A stretch of DNA of 53,026 nucleotides from CAVDHB01 sp963608705 (GTDB lineage Bacteria; Bacteroidota; Bacteroidia; Bacteroidales; Bacteroidaceae). Positions 18,154-26,369 of the stretch are shown here, piece after piece. Within the stretch, counting starts at the first letter, position 1; the number at the start of each line of letters is the position of its first letter. The stretch spans positions 1-53,026 of the forward strand of contig CAVDHB010000022.1 of NCBI GenBank assembly GCA_963608705.1. The letters run 5' to 3'. The translations under genes were made by a program, and so were the position numbers. The notes beneath the pieces are model-generated. The model ran no database searches and had not been told where the DNA came from. It worked only from the letters and a program-made list of their open reading frames with translations.

Positions 18154-18993
18154 ATGGATTGGATTAGTAAACAAGCCAAACTTTATCGTAACCTTGCCCT
18201 TACCAACCGCTATCAGGCAATAGTGCATTTGGAAGACAAGGATGACGAAATATTTTGGAATTATCAGTTGCAGTATGTCAAGTCTGGTCGTTATCGCTAC
18301 TTGTATTACAGTAAGAACAATAACGGTACGGATACTCGTGGATGTGAGCAATGCCTTAGATTCAGGCCCTATCTCACAGACCGTTTCTTTATCTGCATAG
18401 ATAGCGATTTGCGCTTGCTTAGAGGAGAAAGGGGATTGACTGCAACGAATCACATCGCCCAGACTTATGCTTACTCATGGGAAAATCATCTATGCGAGTC
18501 CTTGCACATTAATGAGCGTATGAAACAACATATGGCACAAGTGGACTTTGACATGAAGGAGTTTATGGAAGCTTTTTCTAAGATTGTCTATATGCCTCTA
18601 CTTTATTTAATCCATTACTCTACAAGTAGTGAATTGAACAGGTTGTGGAATATCTCCAAGTTCAATGCTTGCATACCGTTGCAACTCAAACGCTCTGACT
18701 TGGAGAATAACGGAAAGATATATCTGTCAGTTATAAAATCTCGATTTGACCAAGAACTAAAGAAGTTGACAGAACAACCCATCAACAAGATAGAATCTAT
18801 TACCGAAGCGAATGCATATCTTCATATTCAGGGGCATTTGCTTTATAAGATGATACTCCATATTGGTACATTATTATGTCGAGGCACAGGCATTGCTTTT
18901 AAAACGGATATTCTTGATCAGTGCTTGCATACTACAGGATATGCTGAGATAGAGTTGTTGCAAAAAGACTTGAAGCACATTCTTATTTTATAA
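18154..18993 (+). CDS. DUF4435 (TOPRIM-like) protein, probable effector of the ATPase module
   Basis: A 279-residue cytoplasmic protein matching DUF4435. An early acidic motif HLEDKDDEIFW has E27 in the position of the TOPRIM glutamate, and FICIDSDLRLL (D83, D85) supplies the DxD pair. The family-typical AYSWENHLCE follows near residue 120, with a helical C-terminal half. In PARIS the DUF4435 protein AriB is a nuclease released by its ATPase partner. Here that role is inferred from pairing and motifs only. ATG 18154 is preferred; the upstream TTG at 18118 lies inside the ATPase gene. GC is low (37% in 18541-18600). The unit ends at a strong terminator 68 bases later. Confidence 0.8.
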   Translation: MDWISKQAKLYRNLALTNRYQAIVHLEDKDDEIFWNYQLQYVKSGRYRYLYYSKNNNGTDTRGCEQCLRFRPYLTDRFFICIDSDLRLLRGERGLTATNHIAQTYAYSWENHLCESLHINERMKQHMAQVDFDMKEFMEAFSKIVYMPLLYLIHYSTSSELNRLWNISKFNACIPLQLKRSDLENNGKIYLSVIKSRFDQELKKLTEQPINKIESITEANAYLHIQGHLLYKMILHIGTLLCRGTGIAFKTDILDQCLHTTGYAEIELLQKDLKHILIL

Positions 18994-19060
18994 CGATATG
19001 AGTTCAAGCAGAATCAAACGCTTCGCCACCGAGGCTTAAAAGTATAATTTTTCTCAATGA

Positions 19061-19084
19061 GCGAGAGTACCTCGCTTTTTTTTT
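19061..19084 (+). terminator. Terminator closing the ATPase/DUF4435 module
   Basis: GCGAG (19061-19065) pairs with CTCGC (19071-19075) and a nine-T run follows (19076-19084). The stem is short but the T-run is strong. It separates the low-GC module from map. Between the DUF4435 stop and this hairpin lies only a 13-codon frame at 18999-19040, which I do not consider a gene. Confidence 0.75.
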
Positions 19085-19158
19085 GTAAGTTCGCGAATGA
19101 CTTTCCGATAGGCCATCGGAGAGAATGATTATATGTGATTCGAATTTCATTTAGTAAG

Positions 19159-20016
19159 ATGTTTAGACGTATAAAAAGACGCTGGCATATAGTGAAAGGC
19201 CAGCCATTGACGGAGTTGGACAAGAAGGTGCTTTACTGGCAGGACAAAGGAAAGCTGGTGCCTTCCCGCGACTTGATAAAGACCCCGGAGCAAATAGAGG
19301 GTATCAAACGCAGCTGTGTGGTAAACAATGGTGTGCTGGATTTGGTACAAAGCGAGATACACGCCGGTATGCCTACTTCGGAGATTGACAAGCTGGTGTA
19401 TGACTACACGGTGGAACATGGCGCCATTCCTGCGCCGTTGAATTACGAGGGCTTTCCTAAGAGTGTGTGTACGAGTATCAACGAGGTGGTGTGCCACGGC
19501 ATACCGAATGACCAGGAGATACTTCAAGAGGGAGACATCATTAATGTAGACGTTTCCACCATCTTGGACGGCTATTTCAGCGACGCTTCCCGTATGTTCA
19601 TCATCGGAAAGACCACGCCGGAGAAAGAGCGTCTGGTGAAGGTGACGAAGGAGTGTCTGGATATTGGCGCTGCGGCGGCTAAGCCTTACAGCTTTGTGGG
19701 AGACATTGGAAACGCCATCGAGCATCATGCGCACAAGAACGGCTACACCGTGGTGCGTGAGTTGTGCGGGCATGGCTGCGGATTGCAGTTCCACGAAGAC
19801 CCCAATGTGGAGCATTACGGCAAGAAAGGGACAGGTATGCTCTTGGTGCCGGGAATGTGCTTCACCATAGAGCCGATGATTAACATGGGCGACCGTCATG
19901 TGTACATTGACGAGGCTGACGGTTGGACAGTATTGACGGAAGACGGCAAACCCAGTGCGCAGTGGGAGCATCTGTTCCTCATGACTGAGCATGGAGTGGA
20001 GATATTAAGCGAGTAA
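19159..20016 (+). CDS. map: Type I methionine aminopeptidase
   Basis: A 285-residue M24A peptidase that removes the initiator methionine from nascent proteins. The dinuclear metal ligands are visible as the two aspartates of NVDVSTILDGYFSDASR, the histidine of GHGCGLQFHEDP, the glutamate of TIEPMINMG and that of QWEHLFLMTEHG. The catalytic-site histidine is in VCHGIPND. An N-terminal basic extension of about 40 residues precedes the catalytic domain. ATG 19159 gives the usual beginning; 19135 is a non-ATG extension. The gene is followed after one base by tsaD, so the two are almost certainly co-transcribed. Confidence 0.93.
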   Translation: MFRRIKRRWHIVKGQPLTELDKKVLYWQDKGKLVPSRDLIKTPEQIEGIKRSCVVNNGVLDLVQSEIHAGMPTSEIDKLVYDYTVEHGAIPAPLNYEGFPKSVCTSINEVVCHGIPNDQEILQEGDIINVDVSTILDGYFSDASRMFIIGKTTPEKERLVKVTKECLDIGAAAAKPYSFVGDIGNAIEHHAHKNGYTVVRELCGHGCGLQFHEDPNVEHYGKKGTGMLLVPGMCFTIEPMINMGDRHVYIDEADGWTVLTEDGKPSAQWEHLFLMTEHGVEILSE

Positions 20017-20017
20017 G

Positions 20018-21052
20018 ATGGAAGAGAAGAAAGACGTATATATATTGGCGATTGAGTCGTCTTGCGATGACACTTCTGCGGCAGTGCTGCGGAACGATGT
20101 GTTGCTGAGCAATGTGACGGCCAGCCAGGAGGTACACCGGGCTTACGGAGGCGTAGTGCCGGAATTAGCCTCAAGGGCGCACGAGCTGAACATCGTGCCA
20201 GTCGTGGACCAGGCGTTGAAAAGAGCTGGTGTGGACAAAGAACAGCTTTCCGCAGTGGCGTTCACTCGTGGACCAGGTTTATTGGGTTCTTTGTTAGTGG
20301 GCGTGTCCTTCGCCAAGGGATTCGCAAGGGCGTTAGAGATTCCGTTGATAGACGTGAACCACTTGCAGGGGCATGTCATGGCTCATTTCATCCGTTCAGT
20401 AGACGGAGACGACCATATTCCTCCCTTGCCTTTCCTCTGCCTGTTGGTATCGGGCGGCAACTCGCAAATCGTGAAGGTGAGCGCATATAACAAGATGGAA
20501 GTCTTGGGACAGACCATTGATGATGCGGCAGGAGAGGCCATCGACAAATGCTCTAAGGTAATGGGACTGGGTTATCCTGGAGGTCCTATTATCGACAAGC
20601 TGGCAAGAGAGGGTGATCCGAAAGCCTTCCAGTTCAGCAAGCCGAATATACCGGGCTATGATTACAGCTTCAGTGGATTGAAAACCTCTTTCCTCTATTC
20701 GTTGCGGAAATGGTTGGAGGATGACCCTGATTTCATCGAGCATCATAAAAATGACTTGGCTGCTTCCTTGGAGAAAACCATTGTGGATATTCTGATGAAG
20801 AAGCTGAAGCAGGCGGTGAAGGACACGGGCATCAAACACGTGGCGGTAGCCGGTGGTGTGTCTGCCAACACAGGACTGCGCAACGCCTTCAAGGATTATC
20901 AGAAGCGGTACGGATGGGATATTTACATTCCCCGTTTCAGCTATACCACGGACAATGCGGCCATGATTGGTGTGACAGGCTATTACAAGTTCCTCGACAA
21001 GGACTTCTGCTCCATCGACAAGCCGGCGTTCTCCCGTGTCACCTTTCAATAA
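20018..21052 (+). CDS. tsaD: tRNA N6-threonylcarbamoyladenosine transferase TsaD
   Basis: A 344-residue ASKHA-fold protein that transfers the threonylcarbamoyl group to A37 of ANN-decoding tRNAs, working with TsaB, TsaE and TsaC. Recognised by AIESSCDDTSAAVL at the N-terminus, the metal-binding histidines in NHLQGHVMAHF, the phosphate loop VSGGNSQI, GYPGGPIIDKLA, and AVAGGVSANTGLR near the C-terminus. Length is standard. It begins one base after map and is followed 13 bases later by the CinA-type gene, forming an operon of housekeeping functions. Confidence 0.97.
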   Translation: MEEKKDVYILAIESSCDDTSAAVLRNDVLLSNVTASQEVHRAYGGVVPELASRAHELNIVPVVDQALKRAGVDKEQLSAVAFTRGPGLLGSLLVGVSFAKGFARALEIPLIDVNHLQGHVMAHFIRSVDGDDHIPPLPFLCLLVSGGNSQIVKVSAYNKMEVLGQTIDDAAGEAIDKCSKVMGLGYPGGPIIDKLAREGDPKAFQFSKPNIPGYDYSFSGLKTSFLYSLRKWLEDDPDFIEHHKNDLAASLEKTIVDILMKKLKQAVKDTGIKHVAVAGGVSANTGLRNAFKDYQKRYGWDIYIPRFSYTTDNAAMIGVTGYYKFLDKDFCSIDKPAFSRVTFQ

Positions 21053-21065
21053 CAAGTAAAAGACT

Positions 21066-21569
21066 ATGGATTTAGCGATAGAAGTAATAAGCCGTGAGTT
21101 GAACCGTGTGTTGTATGACGCGGAGAAGACCGTTTCCACGGCGGAGAGTTGCACGGGTGGAGGCATTGCCGCCGCCCTTACTTCCGTAGTCGGCAGTTCC
21201 GCCTATTTCATGGGTGGGCTGGTGGCCTATTCTCCTGATGTGAAAGAACAGTATCTCGGAGTGGACGAGAAGACCATAACAGAATGCGGCGTGGTTTCCG
21301 AGGAGGTGGTGAAGCAGATGGTGCAGGGCGCCTGCTGCATGTTCAGCACTGACTATGCCGTGGCCACTAGCGGAGTGGCTGGCCCTACGGGTGGCACTGA
21401 CGAGACACCCGTGGGTACTATATGGATTGCGGCGGGCGATAAGGAAAGGGCGATTACCCTGTGTCTGACGGAAGACAAGGGCAGGACGCGCAACGTGGAG
21501 AACGCCAAGTTGGAGGCGTTGCGTCTTTTGCTCGCTTTTATAGAAGAAGATAAAAAGGAGAACCTGTAA
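21066..21569 (+). CDS. pncC: CinA-family nicotinamide-nucleotide amidohydrolase (PncC)
   Basis: A 167-residue stand-alone CinA C-terminal domain, which deamidates nicotinamide mononucleotide in NAD recycling. Seen: TAESCTGGGIAAALTSVVGSS with the active-site serine and glycine-rich loop, GGLVAYSPDVKEQYLGV, and TSGVAGPTGGTDETPVGT. The N-terminal COG1058 domain of full CinA is absent, as in E. coli PncC. It lies 13 bases after tsaD and 14 bases before the CBM9-like gene. Confidence 0.9.
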   Translation: MDLAIEVISRELNRVLYDAEKTVSTAESCTGGGIAAALTSVVGSSAYFMGGLVAYSPDVKEQYLGVDEKTITECGVVSEEVVKQMVQGACCMFSTDYAVATSGVAGPTGGTDETPVGTIWIAAGDKERAITLCLTEDKGRTRNVENAKLEALRLLLAFIEEDKKENL

Positions 21570-21583
21570 TAGGAGATTTTACG

Positions 21584-22255
21584 ATGAACTCAATGTATGT
21601 AAGGAAGATTAAGGCGGAGGTATCCGACCCTGAATCAATCGACTCCATATTGGATACGCATAAGATTGGATGGGAATCTGTGGACATTCTCAATTGGAAG
21701 GAGTCTTATCCGTATGCCCCCAAGGTGCGTGTGCGGATAGCTCACACAGGCGATGCCTTGCTCTTGGAGTTCGACGTGGAGGAGGATTGTGTGGCTGCGG
21801 CCTGTGGAGAGGACAACGGAGAGGTCTGGAAGGATTCCTGTGTGGAGTTCTTCTCAATGCCCGGAGACGATGACGAGTTGTATTACAACCTGGAATGCAA
21901 CTGCATCGGCAAGGTGCGGTTGGGATGTGGCTCGGTGCGTCATGGAAGGACGCTTGCGCCGAAAGAGGTAATGGCCTCCATCCTGCGCTATTCCACTTTG
22001 GGCGACAAGCCTTTCGAAGAGGAAAAAGGAAGCCGGGAGTGGAAGGTCATGCTGTGGATTCCTGTCAAGGCGTTCTGGAAGTCTTCTTTGAAAGACTTTA
22101 GCGGCGAGACTGTCCGTGCCAATTTCTATAAGTGCGGAGACAATCTGTCCAAACCGCATTACCTTACATGGAGTGAGATAGAGTCGCCCAATCCCGACTT
22201 TCATCGTCCTGACTGGTTCGGCTCTTTGTTCATGGATAAGGTGAGCGGAGAATAA
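21584..22255 (+). CDS. Carbohydrate-binding family 9-like (DOMON-type) protein
   Basis: A 223-residue protein with no signal peptide, resembling the CBM9-like family common in Bacteroidota. It has a beta-sandwich with RIAHTGDALLLEFDVEED, the motif VWKDSCVEFFSMPGDDDELYYNLECN, and a later strand with VMLWIPVKAFW and RANFYKCGD. Ligand and role are unknown, and the lack of an export signal makes glycan binding outside the cell unlikely. It closes the map-tsaD-cinA gene string. Confidence 0.75.
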   Translation: MNSMYVRKIKAEVSDPESIDSILDTHKIGWESVDILNWKESYPYAPKVRVRIAHTGDALLLEFDVEEDCVAAACGEDNGEVWKDSCVEFFSMPGDDDELYYNLECNCIGKVRLGCGSVRHGRTLAPKEVMASILRYSTLGDKPFEEEKGSREWKVMLWIPVKAFWKSSLKDFSGETVRANFYKCGDNLSKPHYLTWSEIESPNPDFHRPDWFGSLFMDKVSGE

Positions 22256-22294
22256 AAGAAAGCATAAATATATACATCTCTAAATAGCATTCAC

Positions 22295-23164
22295 ATGAAA
22301 GGAATCGTGTTGGCAGGTGGCAGTGGTACTCGTTTGTATCCTATCACGAAAGGGGTCAGCAAGCAGTTGATACCGATTTTTGACAAACCGATGATTTATT
22401 ATCCCCTCTCGGTACTGATGTTGGCGGGAATACGGGAGATATTGGTAATCTCCACTCCATACGACTTGCCGGGCTTCAAGCGGTTGCTGGGAGATGGCAG
22501 TCAGTTCGGCGTGAAGTTTGAATATGCGGAGCAGCCTTCTCCCGACGGACTGGCGCAAGCGTTCATCATCGGGGAGCAGTTTATCGGTGATGATAGTGTA
22601 TGCTTAGTGTTGGGCGACAACATCTTTTACGGTGCGGGATTCACGGGATTGCTCCGTGAGACTGTGCGGTTGACGGAGGAGGAAGGAAAGGCTTCCGTGT
22701 TCGGCTATCCAGTGAGTGATCCCGAACGCTATGGCGTAGCGGAGTTCGACAAGGATGGCAACTGTCTCTCCATCGAGGAGAAGCCTGCTAAGCCGAAGAG
22801 TAACTATGCCGTGGTGGGATTGTATTTTTATCCCAACTCCGTGGTGGAGATTGCCAAGCATATCAAACCGTCCGCACGTGGCGAGCTTGAAATAACGACC
22901 GTAAACCAAGAGTATCTGAAACAGGGTAATCTGAAAGTGCAGACCTTGCAGCGTGGCTTCGCTTGGCTGGATACGGGTACGCACGACTCTCTTTCCGAGG
23001 CTTCCACTTTCATTGAGGTAATAGAGAAGCGGCAAGGATTGAAGATTGCCTGTCTGGAGGCCATCGCCTACAAGCAAGGGTGGATAACCAAAGAGCGTCT
23101 TGTAGAGGAGGCAACGCCCATGGCGAAAAACGACTATGGCAAGTACCTGCTCAATATTGTTTAA
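22295..23164 (+). CDS. rfbA: Glucose-1-phosphate thymidylyltransferase
   Basis: A 289-residue nucleotidyltransferase making dTDP-glucose from glucose-1-phosphate and dTTP, the first step to dTDP-L-rhamnose. It begins with the signature GIVLAGGSGTRLYPITKGVSKQL, followed by YYPLSVLMLAGI, LGDNIFYG with the metal-binding aspartate, EEKPAKPKSNYAVVGLYFY and RGFAWLDTGTHDSL. Length matches RmlA. It is first of four rhamnose genes in the order A-C-D-B. The 91-base gap to rfbC holds a degenerate palindromic element rather than a terminator. Confidence 0.96.
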   Translation: MKGIVLAGGSGTRLYPITKGVSKQLIPIFDKPMIYYPLSVLMLAGIREILVISTPYDLPGFKRLLGDGSQFGVKFEYAEQPSPDGLAQAFIIGEQFIGDDSVCLVLGDNIFYGAGFTGLLRETVRLTEEEGKASVFGYPVSDPERYGVAEFDKDGNCLSIEEKPAKPKSNYAVVGLYFYPNSVVEIAKHIKPSARGELEITTVNQEYLKQGNLKVQTLQRGFAWLDTGTHDSLSEASTFIEVIEKRQGLKIACLEAIAYKQGWITKERLVEEATPMAKNDYGKYLLNIV

Positions 23165-23252
23165 TGAGTAATGTTTAATTGGCTGGTCGGTAGAGACATA
23201 ATTAATAGCATCTCAACATTAAACACTAAACATTAATAACTAAACACTACTA
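23165..23252. repeat. Degenerate composite palindromic element between rfbA and rfbC
   Basis: The left AT-rich arm with GGCTGG (23169-23196) is intact. The 28-base core (23190-23217) is degraded to GTAGAGACATAATT plus a partial inverse. The right side consists of AAACATTAA/AAACACTA repeats (23215-23250) that run up to the rfbC start. Confidence 0.65.
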
Positions 23253-23255
23253 ATA

Positions 23256-23810
23256 ATGAACGTAATAAAGACAGATATAGAGGGCGTGGTGATAATCGAG
23301 CCACGCATATTCAAAGACTCCCGCGGGTATTTCTTCGAGAGCTATTCACAAAGGGAGTTTGAGGAGAAAGTCGGAAAGATAGACTTCTGTCAAGACAATG
23401 AAAGTATGTCGTCATACGGTGTGATGCGCGGACTGCATTTCCAGCGTCCGCCTTACACCCAGAGCAAGCTTGTTCGCTGCGTGCGTGGGGCAGTGTTGGA
23501 TGTGGCAGTGGATATCCGCAAGGGCTCTCCCACTTACGGCAAGCATGTGGCGGTGGAATTGACAGAAGACAACCATCGGCAGTTCTTCATTCCGAAGGGC
23601 TTCGCTCACGGCTTTGCGGTACTTAGTGAGACTGCCGTGTTCCAGTACAAGTGCGACAACTTCTACCATCCGGAAGCTGACGGAGGAATCAGTATCCTTG
23701 ACGACTCGCTGGGAATTGACTGGAGAATCCCTATAGACAAAGCGATACTGAGTGAGAAAGACACCAAGCACGAGCTACTTAAAGATTTCGATTCACCGTT
23801 TACATTTTGA
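23256..23810 (+). CDS. rfbC: dTDP-4-dehydrorhamnose 3,5-epimerase
   Basis: A 184-residue cupin-fold epimerase (RmlC), third enzyme of dTDP-L-rhamnose synthesis. Seen: GVVIIEPRIFKDSRGYFFESY, the active-site histidine in MRGLHFQRPPYTQSKLVR, DVAVDIRKGSPTYGK, and the second motif FIPKGFAHGFAVLSE with the catalytic-region histidine. Length is standard. The start at 23256 follows an AT-rich repeat block with no Shine-Dalgarno, as is usual in this phylum. Confidence 0.95.
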   Translation: MNVIKTDIEGVVIIEPRIFKDSRGYFFESYSQREFEEKVGKIDFCQDNESMSSYGVMRGLHFQRPPYTQSKLVRCVRGAVLDVAVDIRKGSPTYGKHVAVELTEDNHRQFFIPKGFAHGFAVLSETAVFQYKCDNFYHPEADGGISILDDSLGIDWRIPIDKAILSEKDTKHELLKDFDSPFTF

Positions 23811-23838
23811 GTAGAGACGCGATTCATCGCGTCTCCAC
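23811..23838. repeat. Palindromic repeat, rfbC-rfbD gap
   Basis: A 28-base core copy, GTAGAGACGCGATTC with its inverted arm ending in CTCCAC, sits immediately after the rfbC stop codon. It has no T-run, so it is unlikely to end transcription inside the rhamnose operon but may protect or process the message. Confidence 0.85.
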
Positions 23839-23856
23839 ATTAGATGAAAATAAGAA

Positions 23857-24771
23857 ATGAACATTTTAGTTACAGGTGCTAACGGTCAGCTCGGCAACGA
23901 GATGCGCATCGTTAGTAAGAAAACGAATGACCATTATATCTTCACGGATGTCAATCAGGTGGAGGGGCTTGAAACCACCTACCTTGACATCACGGACATG
24001 GATGCCATCCGCAAGATGGTGAAGGAGAATGACGTGAAAGCTATCGTCAACTGTGCGGCGTGGACAAACGTGGACGCTTGCGAGACTGACCCGAAGCTGG
24101 CGGCACTGGCGGAGAAGCTGAATGCGGACGCCCCTGAGAATCTGGCCAAGGCGATGAAAGAGGTGGACGGTACGCTGATACAAATCTCCACGGACTACGT
24201 GTTTGGCAAAGAACCGTACAATGTGCCTTGCAATCCCGACCAGAAGGGAACGCCGACAGGCGTGTATGGCACGACCAAGCTGCACGGGGAGCAGAAGATA
24301 ATGGCTTCGGCGTGCAAGTACGTCATCATCCGCACGGCGTGGCTTTACTCTGAGTTCGGCAAGAACTTCTGCAAGACGATGCTCAATCTCACGGCTACCA
24401 AGCCTCAGTTGAAAGTCGTGTTCGACCAGTGCGGCACACCGACTTACGCCCTTGACCTGGCTAATGCCATTGTGACCATCCTGGACAAGGTGAAAGCGGC
24501 AAAAGACAAGAGCGAGTTTGAAGGAGTGTATCATTTCTCCAACGAGGGCGTCTGCTCTTGGTACGACTTCACACAGATGATTGCCCGTATTGCCGGACAC
24601 ACAAGTTGCGACATCCAGCCCTGCTACAGCTCCGAGTATCCTTCGCCGGTGAAGCGTCCGGCTTACTCCGTGCTTGACAAGCGGACAATCAAGGAGAAGT
24701 TCGGCGTGAAAGTGCCATATTGGGTGGACTCGCTCAAAATATGCATCAATAACTTGATGTTTAATGTTTAA
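23857..24771 (+). CDS. rfbD: dTDP-4-dehydrorhamnose reductase
   Basis: A 304-residue short-chain-type reductase (RmlD), the last step giving dTDP-L-rhamnose. It has the Rossmann motif VTGANGQLGNEM, NCAAWTNVDACE, ISTDYVFGKEPYN, and the catalytic tyrosine-lysine pair in GVYGTTKLHGEQ. The C-terminus has KRPAYSVLDKR, typical of RmlD. It is slightly longer than many homologues. Direction and context place it in the rhamnose operon. Confidence 0.95.
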   Translation: MNILVTGANGQLGNEMRIVSKKTNDHYIFTDVNQVEGLETTYLDITDMDAIRKMVKENDVKAIVNCAAWTNVDACETDPKLAALAEKLNADAPENLAKAMKEVDGTLIQISTDYVFGKEPYNVPCNPDQKGTPTGVYGTTKLHGEQKIMASACKYVIIRTAWLYSEFGKNFCKTMLNLTATKPQLKVVFDQCGTPTYALDLANAIVTILDKVKAAKDKSEFEGVYHFSNEGVCSWYDFTQMIARIAGHTSCDIQPCYSSEYPSPVKRPAYSVLDKRTIKEKFGVKVPYWVDSLKICINNLMFNV

Positions 24772-24826
24772 TTGACTAAGCATAACCACTACTAATTAAC
24801 CACTAAACATTACTAATTAAACACTA

Positions 24827-25954
24827 ATGAAATCTCTTATTATCACAGGCGGTGCGGGCTTTATCGGCTCACATGTGGTGCGCCTGTTCGTGAACAAATA
24901 TCCCGAATACCACATCATCAACCTCGACAAACTGACGTATGCCGGCAACTTGGCAAATCTGCATGACATCAAGGACAAGCCCAACTACACCTTCGTAAAA
25001 GGTGACATTTGCGACTATCCGTTGATGCAGAAGTTGATGAAAGATTATAAGGTGGACGGTATTATCCATTTGGCTGCCGAGAGTCATGTGGACCGCTCTA
25101 TCAAAGACCCCTTCACGTTTGCGCATACGAATGTAATCGGTACGCTGACCTTGCTGCAAGCTGCGAAGGAGTATTGGGAGAGTCTGCCTGAGAAGTACGA
25201 TGGAAAGCGTTTCTACCACATCTCCACAGACGAGGTGTATGGCGCATTGGAGCTGACGAACCCTGAGGGAATAGAGTCGCCCTTCACCACCAAGGCTTCC
25301 TCCGCACACCATCATGCCTATGGCACGAAGTTCTTCACGGAGGAGACCAAGTACAATCCGCACTCTCCCTATTCGGCCTCCAAGGCAAGCTCCGACCATT
25401 TTGTCCGTGCTTTCCACGATACCTACGGAATGCCAACTATCGTGACCAATTGCTCGAACAACTATGGTCCGTATCAATTCCCGGAGAAGCTGATTCCGCT
25501 GTTCATCAACAATATCCGTCATCGCAAACCATTGCCTGTCTACGGAGAGGGCTTGAACGTGCGCGACTGGCTGTATGTGGAAGACCATGCACGGGCCATC
25601 GACCTTATCTTCCACAAGGGCAAGACAGCGGATACCTATAATATCGGCGGTTTCAATGAGTGGAAGAACATCGACATCATCAAGGTGGTCATCAAGACGG
25701 TAGACCGTCTGTTGGGCCGAAAGGAGAACGAGGACTTGAACCTCATCACTCATGTGACCGACCGCAAGGGCCACGACCTCCGTTACGCCATCGATTCCCG
25801 CAAGTTGCAGCGTGAGCTCGGCTGGGAACCGTCCTTGCAGTTCGAGGAAGGCATTGAGAAGACCGTCCGCTGGTATCTCGACAACCAGGCGTGGATGGAC
25901 AACGTGACTTCTGGAGATTACCAGAAGTATTATGAAGAAATGTATAAAGAATAA
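24827..25954 (+). CDS. rfbB: dTDP-glucose 4,6-dehydratase
   Basis: A 375-residue extended short-chain dehydrogenase/reductase (RmlB), converting dTDP-glucose to dTDP-4-keto-6-deoxyglucose. Seen: TGGAGFIGSHVVRLF for NAD binding, HLAAESHVDRSI, the active-site STDEVYG, YSASKASSDHFVR with the Tyr-x3-Lys pair, and NNYGPYQFPEKLIPLFI. It is last in the rhamnose set and is followed by a strong hairpin. A 55-base AT-rich repeat stretch of AAACACTAA/AAACATTA type (24772-24826) precedes the start. Confidence 0.96.
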   Translation: MKSLIITGGAGFIGSHVVRLFVNKYPEYHIINLDKLTYAGNLANLHDIKDKPNYTFVKGDICDYPLMQKLMKDYKVDGIIHLAAESHVDRSIKDPFTFAHTNVIGTLTLLQAAKEYWESLPEKYDGKRFYHISTDEVYGALELTNPEGIESPFTTKASSAHHHAYGTKFFTEETKYNPHSPYSASKASSDHFVRAFHDTYGMPTIVTNCSNNYGPYQFPEKLIPLFINNIRHRKPLPVYGEGLNVRDWLYVEDHARAIDLIFHKGKTADTYNIGGFNEWKNIDIIKVVIKTVDRLLGRKENEDLNLITHVTDRKGHDLRYAIDSRKLQRELGWEPSLQFEEGIEKTVRWYLDNQAWMDNVTSGDYQKYYEEMYKE

Positions 25955-25983
25955 GCAAAGACGCGATTCATCGCCGTCTGTAC
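25955..25983. repeat. Palindromic repeat after rfbB
   Basis: A core copy with a one-base insertion in the right arm (CAAAGACGCGATTCATCGCCGTCTGTAC split by the insertion) begins directly after the rfbB stop. Confidence 0.75.
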
Positions 25984-25991
25984 ATTACGAT

Positions 25992-26034
25992 ATCTTCGTG
26001 CTGACACACCGTGTCGGCACGAAGATTCGCTTTT
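25992..26034 (+). terminator. Terminator of the rhamnose operon
   Basis: A 16-base stem (ATCTTCGTGCTGACAC at 25992-26007 with its inverse at 26011-26026, one G-T pair) and a three-base loop are followed by TCGCTTTT. It is the strongest hairpin between rfbB and susC. Confidence 0.85.
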
Positions 26035-26084
26035 AACCATAGACCTTTCTGTGCTAAAACACCCGTTCGCACGTCTTATCTCAA

Positions 26085-26145
26085 ATGATACACGTGTTCA
26101 TCTCAAATGATACACATGTTCATGACGTATGATACACGTGTTCAT
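26085..26145. repeat. Three direct copies of ATGATACACGTGTTCAT spaced 22 bp
   Basis: Copies start at 26085, 26107 and 26129; the middle one has ACATGT in place of ACGTGT. Each copy is itself nearly palindromic (ATGA-T-ACACGTGT-TCAT). The exact 22-base phasing puts all three on one face of the helix. They lie about 130 bases upstream of the susC promoter and could be regulator sites, though a repeated element without regulatory role is also possible. Confidence 0.8.
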
Positions 26146-26248
26146 GTCATACGGTGTGAGTGACCAAAACTGCCGTTTGTATACACTTTAACGCCATTAC
26201 GGATAATGTTTAATGATTAGTGTTGACCAATTAAACATTAAAGCATTG

Positions 26249-26279
26249 TTGTGTATGCAGGAAAAAACCTGTATCTTTG
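26249..26279 (+). promoter_or_regulatory. Promoter of the susC locus
   Basis: TTG at 26249-26251 and TATCTTTG at 26272-26279 are 20 bases apart, close to consensus. The leader to the susC ATG is about 85 bases and contains a small hairpin, AAAGAC-GGGAT-GTCTTT. Confidence 0.8.
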
Positions 26280-26369
26280 CGACCTCGAATAAAGACGGGA
26301 TGTCTTTCAGTCCTTAGAGATGAAGATTATTTTATAGAATTACTAAACAATAAACATGAATCATCAGAG

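Noticed and set aside
18999..19040. 13-codon frame after the DUF4435 gene
   Set aside because: Too short, no family, and directly followed by a terminator; probably spacer.
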